Shown: positions 34,456-43,206 of the stretch, in pieces
How the letters are laid out: each line of letters opens with the position of its first letter
Position numbering within the stretch: position 1 is the stretch's first letter
Notes under the pieces: model-generated
Seen by the model: only the letters and a program-made list of their open reading frames with translations
What the model was told of the DNA's origin: nothing
The model's database searches: none
Source: Ketobacter sp.
Lineage (GTDB): Bacteria; Pseudomonadota; Gammaproteobacteria; Pseudomonadales; Ketobacteraceae
Assembly: GCF_003671495.1 (NCBI RefSeq)
Contig: NZ_RCHN01000020.1
Span: 208,805-272,804 of the forward strand
DNA length: 64,000 nt
Direction: 5' to 3'
Program-made: the position numbers and the translations under genes

Positions 34456-34974
34456 ATGGATAACGCCATGGGTATGAAACGACAGGCAGCAGCGATGATC
34501 ATGGGGTTGGCCCTGCTGGCCAGCCCCATGGCGTTTGCCAAAAAGCCACCGGTAGGTGATCAGGCACCCGACTTTACCCTCAACAGCGATGGGCCCTTTA
34601 ATCTGCGCCTGTCGGAACAGAAGGGGTACATCGTTGCGGTGGTATTCTGGGCCAGCTGGTGTCGTTCCTGCCCTGTACAATTGCAGGCGCTGGAGCAGTT
34701 ACAAAAAAAATACCAGGATTATGGCGTCAAAATCTGGGCCGTCACCCTGGATAAAAAGCGCAGTGATGCCGAACACTACCGTCAACACAAAGGACTGGAT
34801 TTAACGATCCTGTTTGACGACCAGTTCAGCGTCAGCGAACGCTACGATATAGACGACCTGCCCTCCTCGTTCATCGTGGACCGGGATGGCATAATCCGAC
34901 ATCTGCAGGACGGCTTTGAGCCCACTGATGTCGACACATTTGATACCCTGCTGCAAAGCCTGGTATCCGAATAG
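34456..34974 (+). CDS. Exported TlpA-like thioredoxin-fold protein
   Basis: The protein has a signal peptide (MKRQAAAMIMGLALLASPMA, cleaved before KKPP) and a TlpA/ResA-type thioredoxin fold with the redox motif WCRSC in VVFWASWCRSCPVQL and the cis-Pro region DDLPSSFIVDRDGII. It should act on thiols in the periplasm. Three ATGs lie close together; I chose the first (34456), 10 bases after the previous stop. Cysteines are scarce in the exported operon proteins, so its target may lie outside the operon, or it may only share expression. Confidence 0.87.
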   Translation: MDNAMGMKRQAAAMIMGLALLASPMAFAKKPPVGDQAPDFTLNSDGPFNLRLSEQKGYIVAVVFWASWCRSCPVQLQALEQLQKKYQDYGVKIWAVTLDKKRSDAEHYRQHKGLDLTILFDDQFSVSERYDIDDLPSSFIVDRDGIIRHLQDGFEPTDVDTFDTLLQSLVSE

Positions 34975-35002
34975 GTGAACCCAAACGAGTGAAGTGAAGC
35001 AC

Positions 35003-35755
35003 ATGAACGCGACCAATCACAAACTGTCCCGCTTGCTCATGGCCTTGCTGTTAATTTCAGCCTGCGGCCTGAGTTCTGCGGAAGAGCTGGACGAAACCGT
35101 GGACCTTGATTTGGGTGAGGACCTGGAATTCATCGAAATCGATGAAATTCTGGATGAAGACGAAAACGCCCCCACTCAGGTTCAGGCCGCTCCCGAGCCC
35201 AAACTGGCCGCTCCGGAAGAGGAAAGCGAGTTTGTTGACCTCAACCAGATCCTGTATGGCGGTGACGCTCCTGACGATGCGGCGGAAGGCACCGTCGCCA
35301 AGAAAGACCCGGAAACCATGCAGCAGGAAATGGAACAATTGAAAGAAAAGATCCTGCAAGTGAACCGCGATCTGTTCATTTTGGAGGAGGACCTGCTGTT
35401 TCCCAGCAGCACCCAGGTCAACGTGTTCGTGTCGTTTGATGCCCTGGAATACTTCCAGCTGGATGGCGTGACCCTCAAATTGAATGACCGCCCCATCAGC
35501 AACCACCTGTATACCGAACGTGAGCTGAAAGCCATGAACCGGGGCGCCGTGCAGCGCCTGTTTACCGGCAACCTGCCGGTGGGCGAACACGAACTGGTGG
35601 CCATTGTGACCGGCATCGGCCCCGAAGGCCGTGACTATAAGCGGGCAGTCAGTATGGCATTCGAAAAAACCAGTGGCACCAAGTACATAGAATTGAAAAT
35701 TGAAGGGGATGACCTTCGCAAGCAGCCCGGTTTCCAGTTAAAGCAGTGGGAGTGA
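35003..35755 (+). CDS. Exported acidic protein of unknown function in the envelope operon
   Basis: The protein of about 250 residues has a signal sequence (LLMALLLISACGLSSAEE) that could be cleaved as a lipoprotein at LISAC or by signal peptidase I after SSA. The mature N-terminus is strongly acidic (ETVDLDLGEDLEFIEIDEIL), followed by a short coiled coil (EMEQLKEKILQVNRDLFILE) and a beta-rich C-terminal domain (VNVFVSFDALEYFQLDGVTL, HELVAIVTGIGPEGRDYKRA) resembling immunoglobulin-like modules. GTG at 34994 is an alternative start. Genes of this type recur beside AgmX/PglI genes; no activity is known to me. Confidence 0.78.
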   Translation: MNATNHKLSRLLMALLLISACGLSSAEELDETVDLDLGEDLEFIEIDEILDEDENAPTQVQAAPEPKLAAPEEESEFVDLNQILYGGDAPDDAAEGTVAKKDPETMQQEMEQLKEKILQVNRDLFILEEDLLFPSSTQVNVFVSFDALEYFQLDGVTLKLNDRPISNHLYTERELKAMNRGAVQRLFTGNLPVGEHELVAIVTGIGPEGRDYKRAVSMAFEKTSGTKYIELKIEGDDLRKQPGFQLKQWE

Positions 35756-35780
35756 TGGCCAGGGCCTCTAGGATTTGATT

Positions 35781-37928
35781 TTGAAACCAACACGTCATCA
35801 CCCAACATCCGTGATTCGTTCGCGCCCGGTTACCCGCAGTCTGCGGCACAGCGTACTGGTGGTCGCCCTCGGCCTGGCGACGCCACTGCCTGCGCTTGCC
35901 CTGGACTGGAACCCCCTGCACTGGTTCGGTAATCACGAAACCAGCACGCAAGCGGAGACCGCAGAGCAACCCAAAACGCCGATCCCCATCGACCAGCCTC
36001 ACAGCATCGAGGACCTGGCCTATGGCGACCTGTTGTTTGAGTACTACCAACAACATTACTTCTCCGCCATCACCAAGATCCTGGTGGCAAAGGAACGGGG
36101 CCTGTTCAAGAACAACAGTGAACACGCTGAACTGGTGCTGGGCGCACTCTATGTGTCCTACGGTTTGCTGGACTCGGGAGAAGCCATCTTCCGCAATCTG
36201 CTGAACACCTACACCTCCCCCCAGGGCGCCGATGAATCCTGGTATCAGTTGGCGCGCATCTACTACAAGCGCGGTGCCACCGGGCAGGCGTTATCCATAC
36301 TCACCAGCAATATCCAGGAACCACTGGAATCCCGCGCCACCGAACACCTGTTGCTCCAGATCCTGTGCCATATTCGCCTGGGACAGGTGGATCAGGCGCA
36401 GGCCCTCACCCAGTACCTGAAAGAAGACCAGGCCCAAAGCCTGTTCGTGCGCTTCAATATGGCGTCTGCCATGGCGCAGCTGGGGGACATGGAACGGGCT
36501 GCGGGCTATTACTCCGACGTGCTGGCCAACAGCCGCCCCACTACGGAACTGGATAAAACCCTGAACGATCAGGCGGCACTGGCGCTGGGGATTTATTACC
36601 TGCGCAGCAACCAGTTGGCCCTGGCGGAACAGACCTTCCACCGCGTACGCTTGTATGGCCCGGTGGCCAACCGGGCCTTGCTGGCACTGGGCTGGACCCA
36701 TTTTCACGGCGACCGCAAGCTGGACGCCCTCACCCCCTGGATGGAGCTCAACGAACGGGCGCTGACAGATCCATCGGTGCAGGAAAGCATTCTCAACGTA
36801 CCCTTCGTATTTGAGGAGTTGGGTGCCCTGCAGGACGCGCTGGATGGCTACAAGGCAGCCTATAAGATCTTCCGCAACCAGCGCCGACGCCTGGAAAGCA
36901 TCAAACTCGACATTCAGCAACCGGACTGGATCGAGCGCATCAGCCCGGTGGATATTTCAGGCCAGGATGCCATGGGCCGACTGCCGGAGTTTCAACTGCC
37001 GGTGAACGATGAGGTGTCCCAACACCTGTACCGCTATTTCGCCAGCAACGATTTCCAGAAGCTGTATCGGGATTACCGGGAGCTGCAGCGACTCTACATG
37101 GTGCTCCGGCACTGGGAACGTCAGTTCCCCAGTTTCAACGAAATGATCAACACCCACGTTGAGCGCTTGAACGAACTGGCACCCAAGGCGGAAACCGCCA
37201 TCGACCGCTCGAAGAATTTCTACGCCTATTCCCGCGTCAAGCTGGATGAGTTCGAGGCCCGCCTCAGTGAAATCATCGCCAATGATGACCTGATGGGGAT
37301 GGCCAATGTCCCCCAGCTGTTGCAAAAGGAGCGCCTGGATGCCATCGAGGCTGCCTTGGTCCAACTGGATGACCCCGACCTGTATTATGAGGAATGGGAA
37401 AAGCTCAAGCTGCTGAAAGGTCTGCTGATGTGGGACCTGAACGCCACCGCCATCGACAAGCGCTGGGAAGCCACCAAAGAGCAAGTGGCCATGGATAACA
37501 TGCTGGTGGAGCTGGAACAACGAATCCGGGCGGTAGCCAGTGCCCGGGAAATACGTCTGAACCGGTTCTATGGCTTTGAAACCCGAATCCAGACCCTGTA
37601 TCAGCAGGTGAAGGGCCTGGAGATGGAAACCGCCGCCCTGCTTCGCCAGCAGCGCCGGCAAATGCAGGATGTGGCCGTATCCATCATCGAACAACAGCAA
37701 ATGCAGCTGGACCGGATGCGCGCCAAATCCCTGTTGGCCATCGCCCGCTTGCAGGATCTGGGCTACATGCAGGAACGGGACCGCAAAAAGCAGCAGGATC
37801 AAAGCATCCGATTGGAGTTGGGAGCCGAGCCGGCAGCGGGCGCGGCAGAAGCAGCGGAGCCCGCCGGCAATCAAGAGCCGTCTCAAACCCTGAGCGATGT
37901 TATCAAACGGATATTCTCCGACGAGTAA
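35781..37928 (+). CDS. Large exported TPR and coiled-coil protein, last gene of the envelope operon
   Basis: The protein of about 715 residues has an N-terminal signal region (HSVLVVALGLATPLPALA, cleaved before LDWN). The N-terminal half has TPR-like repeats (ESWYQLARIYYKRGATGQAL, LNDQAALALGIYYLRSNQLA). The C-terminal half is largely helical and likely coiled-coil (IRAVASAREIRLNRFYGFET, QMQDVAVSIIEQQQMQLDRM). No ATG fits; TTG at 35781 has AGGA seven bases upstream. It is probably a periplasmic scaffold paired with the two TPR lipoproteins. Transcription meets the convergent SRAP gene 3 bases beyond its stop. Confidence 0.82.
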   Translation: MKPTRHHPTSVIRSRPVTRSLRHSVLVVALGLATPLPALALDWNPLHWFGNHETSTQAETAEQPKTPIPIDQPHSIEDLAYGDLLFEYYQQHYFSAITKILVAKERGLFKNNSEHAELVLGALYVSYGLLDSGEAIFRNLLNTYTSPQGADESWYQLARIYYKRGATGQALSILTSNIQEPLESRATEHLLLQILCHIRLGQVDQAQALTQYLKEDQAQSLFVRFNMASAMAQLGDMERAAGYYSDVLANSRPTTELDKTLNDQAALALGIYYLRSNQLALAEQTFHRVRLYGPVANRALLALGWTHFHGDRKLDALTPWMELNERALTDPSVQESILNVPFVFEELGALQDALDGYKAAYKIFRNQRRRLESIKLDIQQPDWIERISPVDISGQDAMGRLPEFQLPVNDEVSQHLYRYFASNDFQKLYRDYRELQRLYMVLRHWERQFPSFNEMINTHVERLNELAPKAETAIDRSKNFYAYSRVKLDEFEARLSEIIANDDLMGMANVPQLLQKERLDAIEAALVQLDDPDLYYEEWEKLKLLKGLLMWDLNATAIDKRWEATKEQVAMDNMLVELEQRIRAVASAREIRLNRFYGFETRIQTLYQQVKGLEMETAALLRQQRRQMQDVAVSIIEQQQMQLDRMRAKSLLAIARLQDLGYMQERDRKKQQDQSIRLELGAEPAAGAAEAAEPAGNQEPSQTLSDVIKRIFSDE

Positions 37929-37931
37929 TGC

Positions 37932-38612
37932 CTAATGGCGGGTGATCGTGACCGGATCACCCTCTTCCTGCACACATTCCGGAGCCTTGTTGCGGCCATT
38001 GTTGACCGCTGTGCTGATGGGCACCGCCTCCAACTCTGCGGGCAAACCCTGTGCCATCAGCGCCAGCAGGCGCCCCTTGCTGGTTGTCGGGTCCAACCAT
38101 TCCGCCACATCCGAGACAGGTAACATCACCGGCATACGGTGGTGCAACCAGCTCATGGCGGGCACCGCCTCGGTTGTGATCATGGCGCAACTTTCAATAT
38201 AACTGTCGGATTTCTCCCACTGATCCCAGATGGCAGCGAAAGTGAACACGCCCTCCACCGGCCGAATCAGATAAGGCTGTTTGCCATCGCCCAGACGCCG
38301 CCACTCGATGAACGAGGATGCCGGCATGATGCCGCGATGGTGACGAAAAGGCCCGCGAAATGCCTTGCTGGTGTCCAGGGTTTCACTGCGGGCATTGAAC
38401 ATGGAGAAGCGCGTGGACACCTCGGGCGCCCAGGAAGGTGTGAGCCACCACCGCATCTCATGCATGGCCAGGCTCTGCCCATCCAGCACCACCACCGGCA
38501 CCGGCTCGGTGGGCGCGATATTCAAACGGGTGGGAAAATTGAAATCAAATCCCAGCTCCTGCAACAACGCCTGCATCCCTTTATCGTCAATGATGTTGAA
38601 ACGACCGCACAT
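37932..38612 (-). CDS. SRAP-family protein (YedK/HMCES-like abasic-site DNA-protein crosslinker)
   Basis: The protein begins MCGRF, with Cys2 as the nucleophile that forms a thiazolidine crosslink to abasic sites in single-stranded DNA. Other conserved residues are visible: Asn in RLNIAPTEP, the NARSETLD motif, Glu in ASSFIEWRR and His in HHRMPVMLP. The open frame extends 15 codons upstream, but the methionine must directly precede Cys2, so the start is fixed at 38612 (226 residues). No LexA box is obvious in the short upstream region. Confidence 0.93.
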   Translation of the reverse strand: MCGRFNIIDDKGMQALLQELGFDFNFPTRLNIAPTEPVPVVVLDGQSLAMHEMRWWLTPSWAPEVSTRFSMFNARSETLDTSKAFRGPFRHHRGIMPASSFIEWRRLGDGKQPYLIRPVEGVFTFAAIWDQWEKSDSYIESCAMITTEAVPAMSWLHHRMPVMLPVSDVAEWLDPTTSKGRLLALMAQGLPAELEAVPISTAVNNGRNKAPECVQEEGDPVTITRH

Positions 38613-38687
38613 AATTGGTTCTCGCGCATTGAGTGACGGGTGGAGACAGGCTAGCATAGACCCAGACGTTTATGACACCGCCTTGCC

Positions 38688-39080
38688 ATGCCTGATCCCA
38701 CACCGAAGAAACATCCTGTTATCCGTGCTATTGCCTGCCTCGCCATCCTCGGCGGCATTACGATTCTGCTGTTGAGCCTGTACTTACTGCAGGCAACCCT
38801 GGCCAAGCAGGATTGGGTGCTGGTGGAACTGAGCTCAGTCAACGGTACTTATTACTATCAGGTAGGCGAGAAACGCTACACCATCAACGCGCCCCTCCCG
38901 AACGCCGCCGCCATCAATACCGTGTACGTTAATCCCGCCGAGCCGGAGCAATATGTTGCCGTGCTGCCCAGTTACTGGTGGCATCTCTATCTGTGCATGT
39001 CCGGGTTAATCGTGCTCTATGCGGGGCTGCATCTGTTACGGGAGCGGGATCGCAACCTACAGTCTTTGGGATTCGAATAG
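38688..39080 (+). CDS. Small membrane protein, DUF3592-like
   Basis: The 130-residue protein has a membrane helix at each end (IACLAILGGITILLLSLYLL and HLYLCMSGLIVLYAGLHLL) and a beta-rich middle of about 55 residues (VNGTYYYQVGEKRYTINAPL, NTVYVNPAEPEQYVAVLP). The layout fits DUF3592-type proteins of unknown function. It precedes the dUTPase gene by 8 bases, so the two are probably co-transcribed. Confidence 0.75.
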   Translation: MPDPTPKKHPVIRAIACLAILGGITILLLSLYLLQATLAKQDWVLVELSSVNGTYYYQVGEKRYTINAPLPNAAAINTVYVNPAEPEQYVAVLPSYWWHLYLCMSGLIVLYAGLHLLRERDRNLQSLGFE

Positions 39081-39088
39081 GAGACATC

Positions 39089-39700
39089 ATGAAACAGGCC
39101 TTTGTCAGCATGCTTGAACTGCAGGACAAAATGAACAGCAAAGTTCACCCCCAGTGGCAGCAGCAGGGCTACGCATGGTACCGGGCGATCTGGACGGAAT
39201 GCGCAGAATTGATGGATCACCACGGCTGGAAGTGGTGGAAGAAACAAACCCCGGATAGCCACCAGATCAAATTGGAGATTGTGGATATCTGGCATTTTGG
39301 CCTGAGCATCCTGTTGACCTCAGGCAAGACTGCAGAAGAACTGGCTGAAGAATTGGCCTCCCACTGGCAGAGTGCAGACACCACACAGGATTTCCTCGTG
39401 GCCGTGGAACAACTGGCCCAACACACCCTGACCAGCAAGGGGTTTTCCGTTCCCCTGTTCTGCCAGTTGATGGAACTCTGTAACTTCCCCCTGGTCGAAC
39501 TGTATCAACAGTACATCGGGAAAAACGTGCTGAATTTCTTCCGTCAGGACCATGGTTACAAGGAAGGCACCTACCACAAAGTCTGGCATGGCAAAGAAGA
39601 CAACGAGCACCTGGCAGAGATCCTGGCCAACTTGGATGGCACGCAGGCGGACCTGCAGACCACCGTGTACACCCAACTACAGGTACGCTACCCACTCTAG
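39089..39700 (+). CDS. Dimeric (all-alpha) dUTP diphosphatase
   Basis: The 203-residue protein matches the dimeric dUTPase_2/MazG-like group, which hydrolyses dUTP to dUMP and keeps uracil out of DNA. Metal ligands are in WTECAELMDHHGWKWWKK and IKLEIVDIWHFGLS, giving the EXXE ... EXXD pattern. The remainder is helical (NFFRQDHGYKEGTYHKVWHG). The ATG at 39089 has AGGAG six bases upstream; the longer open frame upstream overlaps the previous gene and is not family-like. Bacterial genomes usually carry the unrelated trimeric Dut, so this may be a second enzyme. Confidence 0.9.
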   Translation: MKQAFVSMLELQDKMNSKVHPQWQQQGYAWYRAIWTECAELMDHHGWKWWKKQTPDSHQIKLEIVDIWHFGLSILLTSGKTAEELAEELASHWQSADTTQDFLVAVEQLAQHTLTSKGFSVPLFCQLMELCNFPLVELYQQYIGKNVLNFFRQDHGYKEGTYHKVWHGKEDNEHLAEILANLDGTQADLQTTVYTQLQVRYPL

Positions 39701-39725
39701 CCCATATTTCATTGAGGGAACGATC

Positions 39726-41180
39726 ATGCGGAAATTCACCCCGGCGCACCGGCGCCATACTTTATGTGTTTCCTGTATGCTCCTGGCAGGTCTGGCCCAC
39801 AGCTTGACAGCCCAGGGGGCTCCCTCCCTCACCATTTATAACGACAACTTCGCTGTAGTGCGGGACACCCTGAACCTTAAACTCGACAAGGGTGTCAACC
39901 AGATCAGTTACCAGGAAATCACCAAGCAACTGGAACCGGATTCGGTGGTGTTCCGCCCCCTGGACGGCGGCAAACCGTTCCGTATTCTGGAGCAGAACTA
40001 CCTGTCCCTGCCGGTGAACGAAGCCCTCCTGTTGAACCATTTTGAGGGCCAGACCATCGACTTCGAGATCGAGCGTAACGATCAGACTCTGGTGTTGCCC
40101 GGGAAAATCATCCGCAGTGGCCTCAATGCCGGCACTCCGATCATCGAGCTGGAAGGCAAGACCCGTTTTGGCCTGCCCGGACGGCCACTGTTTCCCGCCC
40201 TGAAAAACGATACACTGCTGAAACCGGCACTGAATCTGAAGCTGGAATCCAACACCAGCGGCAACGTTAACGCGGAGCTGGCCTACCTTACTGCAGGTCT
40301 TGGCTGGAAGGCGGATTACAACATCATCGCCAATGAGAAAAACGACAAAGTGGATATCATCGGTTGGGTGACCTTCGACAACCAGTCCGGGAAGAGTTTT
40401 GCCAAGGCCAACGTCAAACTGATGGCGGGGGACGTGAATAAAGTGGCCGCGGACAACTCCGCCGTACGGCGTGAACGTATGACCATGATGGCGGCGGACA
40501 GCGGCGCGCAGGTCACCGAGAAAACCGTGGATGAATATCACCTGTACAGCATTCAACGGGCGCTGGATCTGAACGACGGGGAAAGCAAACAGGTGGAATT
40601 CATCACCGCCGCCGGCGCCACTGCCAAAACCCGCTACCTGTACAACGGAGCCCAGATTGATCGCCGCTACCGTCCCAATATGGAGCACATCCGTAACGAT
40701 CCCAACTACGGCACCGGCAGCAATCCCAAAGTCTGGATCTATCGTGAATTCAAAAACAGCAAGGATAATGGCTTGGGCATTCCCCTCCCCAAAGGCCGGG
40801 TTCGCTTTTACCAACAAGGCAGCGACCAGCAGCTGGAATTCCTGGGGGAAAACAACGTTGACCACAGTGCCAAAGATGCCATGGTTTCCGTGTACACCGG
40901 TAACGCCTTTGACGTGAGCGGAGAACGCAAGCGCGTGGATTTCAATCTGAACAGCCGGGAAAACCGGGCCCAGGAATCCTTCGCCATCACCCTGAAAAAC
41001 AGTAAAACCGAAGCCGTGACCGTAACCGTGGTAGAAGAGCTGTATCGCTGGAGTAACTGGAGCATTAAGGATCAATCAGATCCCTTCACCAAAACCGATA
41101 GCCAGACCATTGAGTTTGAGACCCAATTAAAACCTGGTCAGGAAAAGGTCGTCACCTACACCGTGCAATACCACTGGTGA
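39726..41180 (+). CDS. Exported DUF4139-domain protein
   Basis: The 484-residue protein has a signal peptide (LCVSCMLLAGLAHSLTAQGA). The N-terminal domain (APSLTIYNDNFAVVRDTLNL ... VNQISYQEITKQLEPDSVVF) and C-terminal DUF4139 region (LPKGRVRFYQQGSDQQLEFL ... VTVVEELYRWSNWSIKDQS) match proteins annotated DUF4139. These are mostly beta-stranded periplasmic or surface proteins of unknown role. The ATG at 39726 has GAGGGA upstream. It lies 25 bases after the dUTPase gene and abuts the convergent FtsH-like gene. Confidence 0.88.
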   Translation: MRKFTPAHRRHTLCVSCMLLAGLAHSLTAQGAPSLTIYNDNFAVVRDTLNLKLDKGVNQISYQEITKQLEPDSVVFRPLDGGKPFRILEQNYLSLPVNEALLLNHFEGQTIDFEIERNDQTLVLPGKIIRSGLNAGTPIIELEGKTRFGLPGRPLFPALKNDTLLKPALNLKLESNTSGNVNAELAYLTAGLGWKADYNIIANEKNDKVDIIGWVTFDNQSGKSFAKANVKLMAGDVNKVAADNSAVRRERMTMMAADSGAQVTEKTVDEYHLYSIQRALDLNDGESKQVEFITAAGATAKTRYLYNGAQIDRRYRPNMEHIRNDPNYGTGSNPKVWIYREFKNSKDNGLGIPLPKGRVRFYQQGSDQQLEFLGENNVDHSAKDAMVSVYTGNAFDVSGERKRVDFNLNSRENRAQESFAITLKNSKTEAVTVTVVEELYRWSNWSIKDQSDPFTKTDSQTIEFETQLKPGQEKVVTYTVQYHW

Positions 41181-43166
41181 TCAGCAGCTTTCGATAAGGC
41201 GTTCGATCTCCTCTGCACTCACGGTTTCATGATCCATCAGCGCAGCGGCCAGGGCATCCAGTTGCGCACGCTTGTCCCGTAGCAGGTTCAGCGTGCGCTC
41301 CTCACTCTTTTTCACCAGGGCTTCCACTTCCAGATCAATGGAGTGGGCCGTGGCATCACTGAAATCCTTGGGTGCCGCAATTTCCATCCCCAGAAACGGA
41401 TGCTCTTCATGCTGCGGAAAATGCACCGGGCCCAGAGTCTCGCTCATGCCCCATTGGGTCACCATGCGGCGGGCCAGCAAGGTACACTGCTTAAGATCGT
41501 CCGCCGCGCCGGAGCTGACGTTGCCGAACACCACCCGCTCCGCACAGCGGCCACCCAGCAGCACACAAAGGCGGTCCTCCAACACAGCCTGGGTGTAGTT
41601 GACACGATCCTCAACCGGCATGGTCTCCGTCACCCCCAGCGCCCGCCCCCGGGGAATGATGGTAACCTTGCTGACCGGGTCGGCGTGGGGCAACGCCATG
41701 GACAGCAACGCGTGCCCGGACTCATGATAGGCGATGCGCTTTTTGTCCTCGGTGTTGAGAATGTCCTGGCGCTCTGATCCCAACAAAATTTTATCGTGGG
41801 CGTACTCAAAATCGCTGTGCCGGATCTCGGCTTGATTCAACCGGGCAGCATGCAGGGCTGCCTCATTCACCAGGTTCTCCAGATCCGCACCGGAAAAACC
41901 AATAGTACGGCTGGACAATTGTTCCAGGTCTACATCCCCGGCCACCGGCTTGTTACGGGTGTGGACCTGCAGGATCTGGAGGCGCGCCTTTTTCTGCGGC
42001 AGCTCCATGGTGATCTTGCGGTCAAAACGCCCGGGCCGCATCAACGCCGGATCCAACACGTCGGGCCGGTTGGTGGCCGCCAGTACCACAATGGGTTCAT
42101 CCCCGGAAAACCCGTCCATTTCCGCCAGGATCTGATTGAGGGTCTGCTCACGTTCGTCGTTACCACCCCCCACACCACTGCCCCGTACGCGGCCAACAGA
42201 ATCAATCTCATCCACAAAAATCAGCGCCGGCGCCTTTTCCCGCGCCTGTTCGAACATGCTGCGAACCCGTCCGGCCCCCACCCCCACGAACATCTCAACA
42301 AATTCCGAACCGCTGATGCTGAAAAAAGGCACGCCGGCTTCGGCTGCGGTGGCCCTGGCCAACAGGGTTTTTCCGGTGCCGGGAGGGCCCATCATCAGAA
42401 TGCCTTTGGGCAGCTTGGCACCCAGTTTGCGATACTTTTCAGGGTTGCGCAGAAACTCGATGACTTCCCGCAGATCCTGCTTGGCGCTGTCCAGTCCCGC
42501 CACTTCGTCGAAGGTCACCCCGTCCTGTTCAGGATTCTCAAACAAACGGGCGTGGGAACGGGAAAACCCGAACAGGCCACCGCCCCCACCCATGCGGCTC
42601 TGCAGGGCACGGTTACTGTAGGCAAAAAAGCCGAAAATCAGGATCCAGGGCAGCAGGTTGATCAACACCGAAGCCCAGGTGGGCAGCTCTTCACTTTTTG
42701 CCACCAGCTCCACGTTAAGGCGCTCTATGGTGGGCAACAGGCTGTCATCCTGCAGGGTTGGCTTCTGGGTCACAAAATCATAGCCCTGGGTTTTGTCGCT
42801 GTTGCGCAGGCGACCACTGATCTGCTGCCCCCGCACCAGCACACTGGCAACCTCATCGTTGTACAGCTGCTGCTTGAACTGGGTATAGGGAATGTTCTTG
42901 GGCCCGCCGTCCCCCTGGGAGGAAAACGTGTAGTAGAGTGAAAACAGGAATAACGTAAAAAACAGGGGGCGCCAGTCAAACAGGGGATGACCCGGCTTCG
43001 GTGAGGGGCCCTCTTCTTTCGAGCGTCCTGAGTCTTTCGAGCCTCTCGAATCTTTCGGGTCTTTTTGACGGGAGGTGGACTCGGGGGGTTGTCTGGGGTT
43101 GTGCGGTGCTGAGTTCATACAATACTGGGCTCTCTCAGTGGGCTCTTTCGACAGCATTTGAGCCAT
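41181..43166 (-). CDS. FtsH-family membrane AAA+ metalloprotease (paralog with long charged N-terminus)
   Basis: The 661-residue protein has all FtsH parts: helix 1 (64-82), periplasmic domain, helix 2 (165-183), AAA+ module with Walker A GPPGTGKT (260-267), Walker [20 protein letters not shown], and zinc motif HESGH (481-485). Unlike housekeeping FtsH, about 63 residues precede helix 1, rich in Lys, Ser, Asp and Pro with short repeats ([19 protein letters not shown]). The neighbours rlmE/ftsJ and folP of canonical ftsH are absent, so I call it a second FtsH. The start may be the ATG at 43166, 43157 or 43118. It should degrade membrane or stress proteins. Confidence 0.9.
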   Translation of the reverse strand: MAQMLSKEPTERAQYCMNSAPHNPRQPPESTSRQKDPKDSRGSKDSGRSKEEGPSPKPGHPLFDWRPLFFTLFLFSLYYTFSSQGDGGPKNIPYTQFKQQLYNDEVASVLVRGQQISGRLRNSDKTQGYDFVTQKPTLQDDSLLPTIERLNVELVAKSEELPTWASVLINLLPWILIFGFFAYSNRALQSRMGGGGGLFGFSRSHARLFENPEQDGVTFDEVAGLDSAKQDLREVIEFLRNPEKYRKLGAKLPKGILMMGPPGTGKTLLARATAAEAGVPFFSISGSEFVEMFVGVGAGRVRSMFEQAREKAPALIFVDEIDSVGRVRGSGVGGGNDEREQTLNQILAEMDGFSGDEPIVVLAATNRPDVLDPALMRPGRFDRKITMELPQKKARLQILQVHTRNKPVAGDVDLEQLSSRTIGFSGADLENLVNEAALHAARLNQAEIRHSDFEYAHDKILLGSERQDILNTEDKKRIAYHESGHALLSMALPHADPVSKVTIIPRGRALGVTETMPVEDRVNYTQAVLEDRLCVLLGGRCAERVVFGNVSSGAADDLKQCTLLARRMVTQWGMSETLGPVHFPQHEEHPFLGMEIAAPKDFSDATAHSIDLEVEALVKKSEERTLNLLRDKRAQLDALAAALMDHETVSAEEIERLIESC

Positions 43167-43206
43167 CCTATCACAGGCTTAGGCCAGGAATCAGAACCCA
43201 AATCCG

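Noticed and set aside
27575..37928. Tol-Pal or TonB2-type iron uptake operon
   Set aside because: No TolA, TolB, Pal, CpoB pattern, DUF3450 gene or TonB-dependent receptor is present, and the TonB-like protein has an AgmX/PglI C-terminus instead of a TonB one.
39762..41075. 437-codon open frame opposite the DUF4139 gene
   Set aside because: Shadow of the real gene; no start signal and composition unlike a protein.
41181..43166. Housekeeping ftsH
   Set aside because: The long N-terminal extension and absence of ftsJ and folP neighbours favour a paralog, though the full genome would be needed to be certain.
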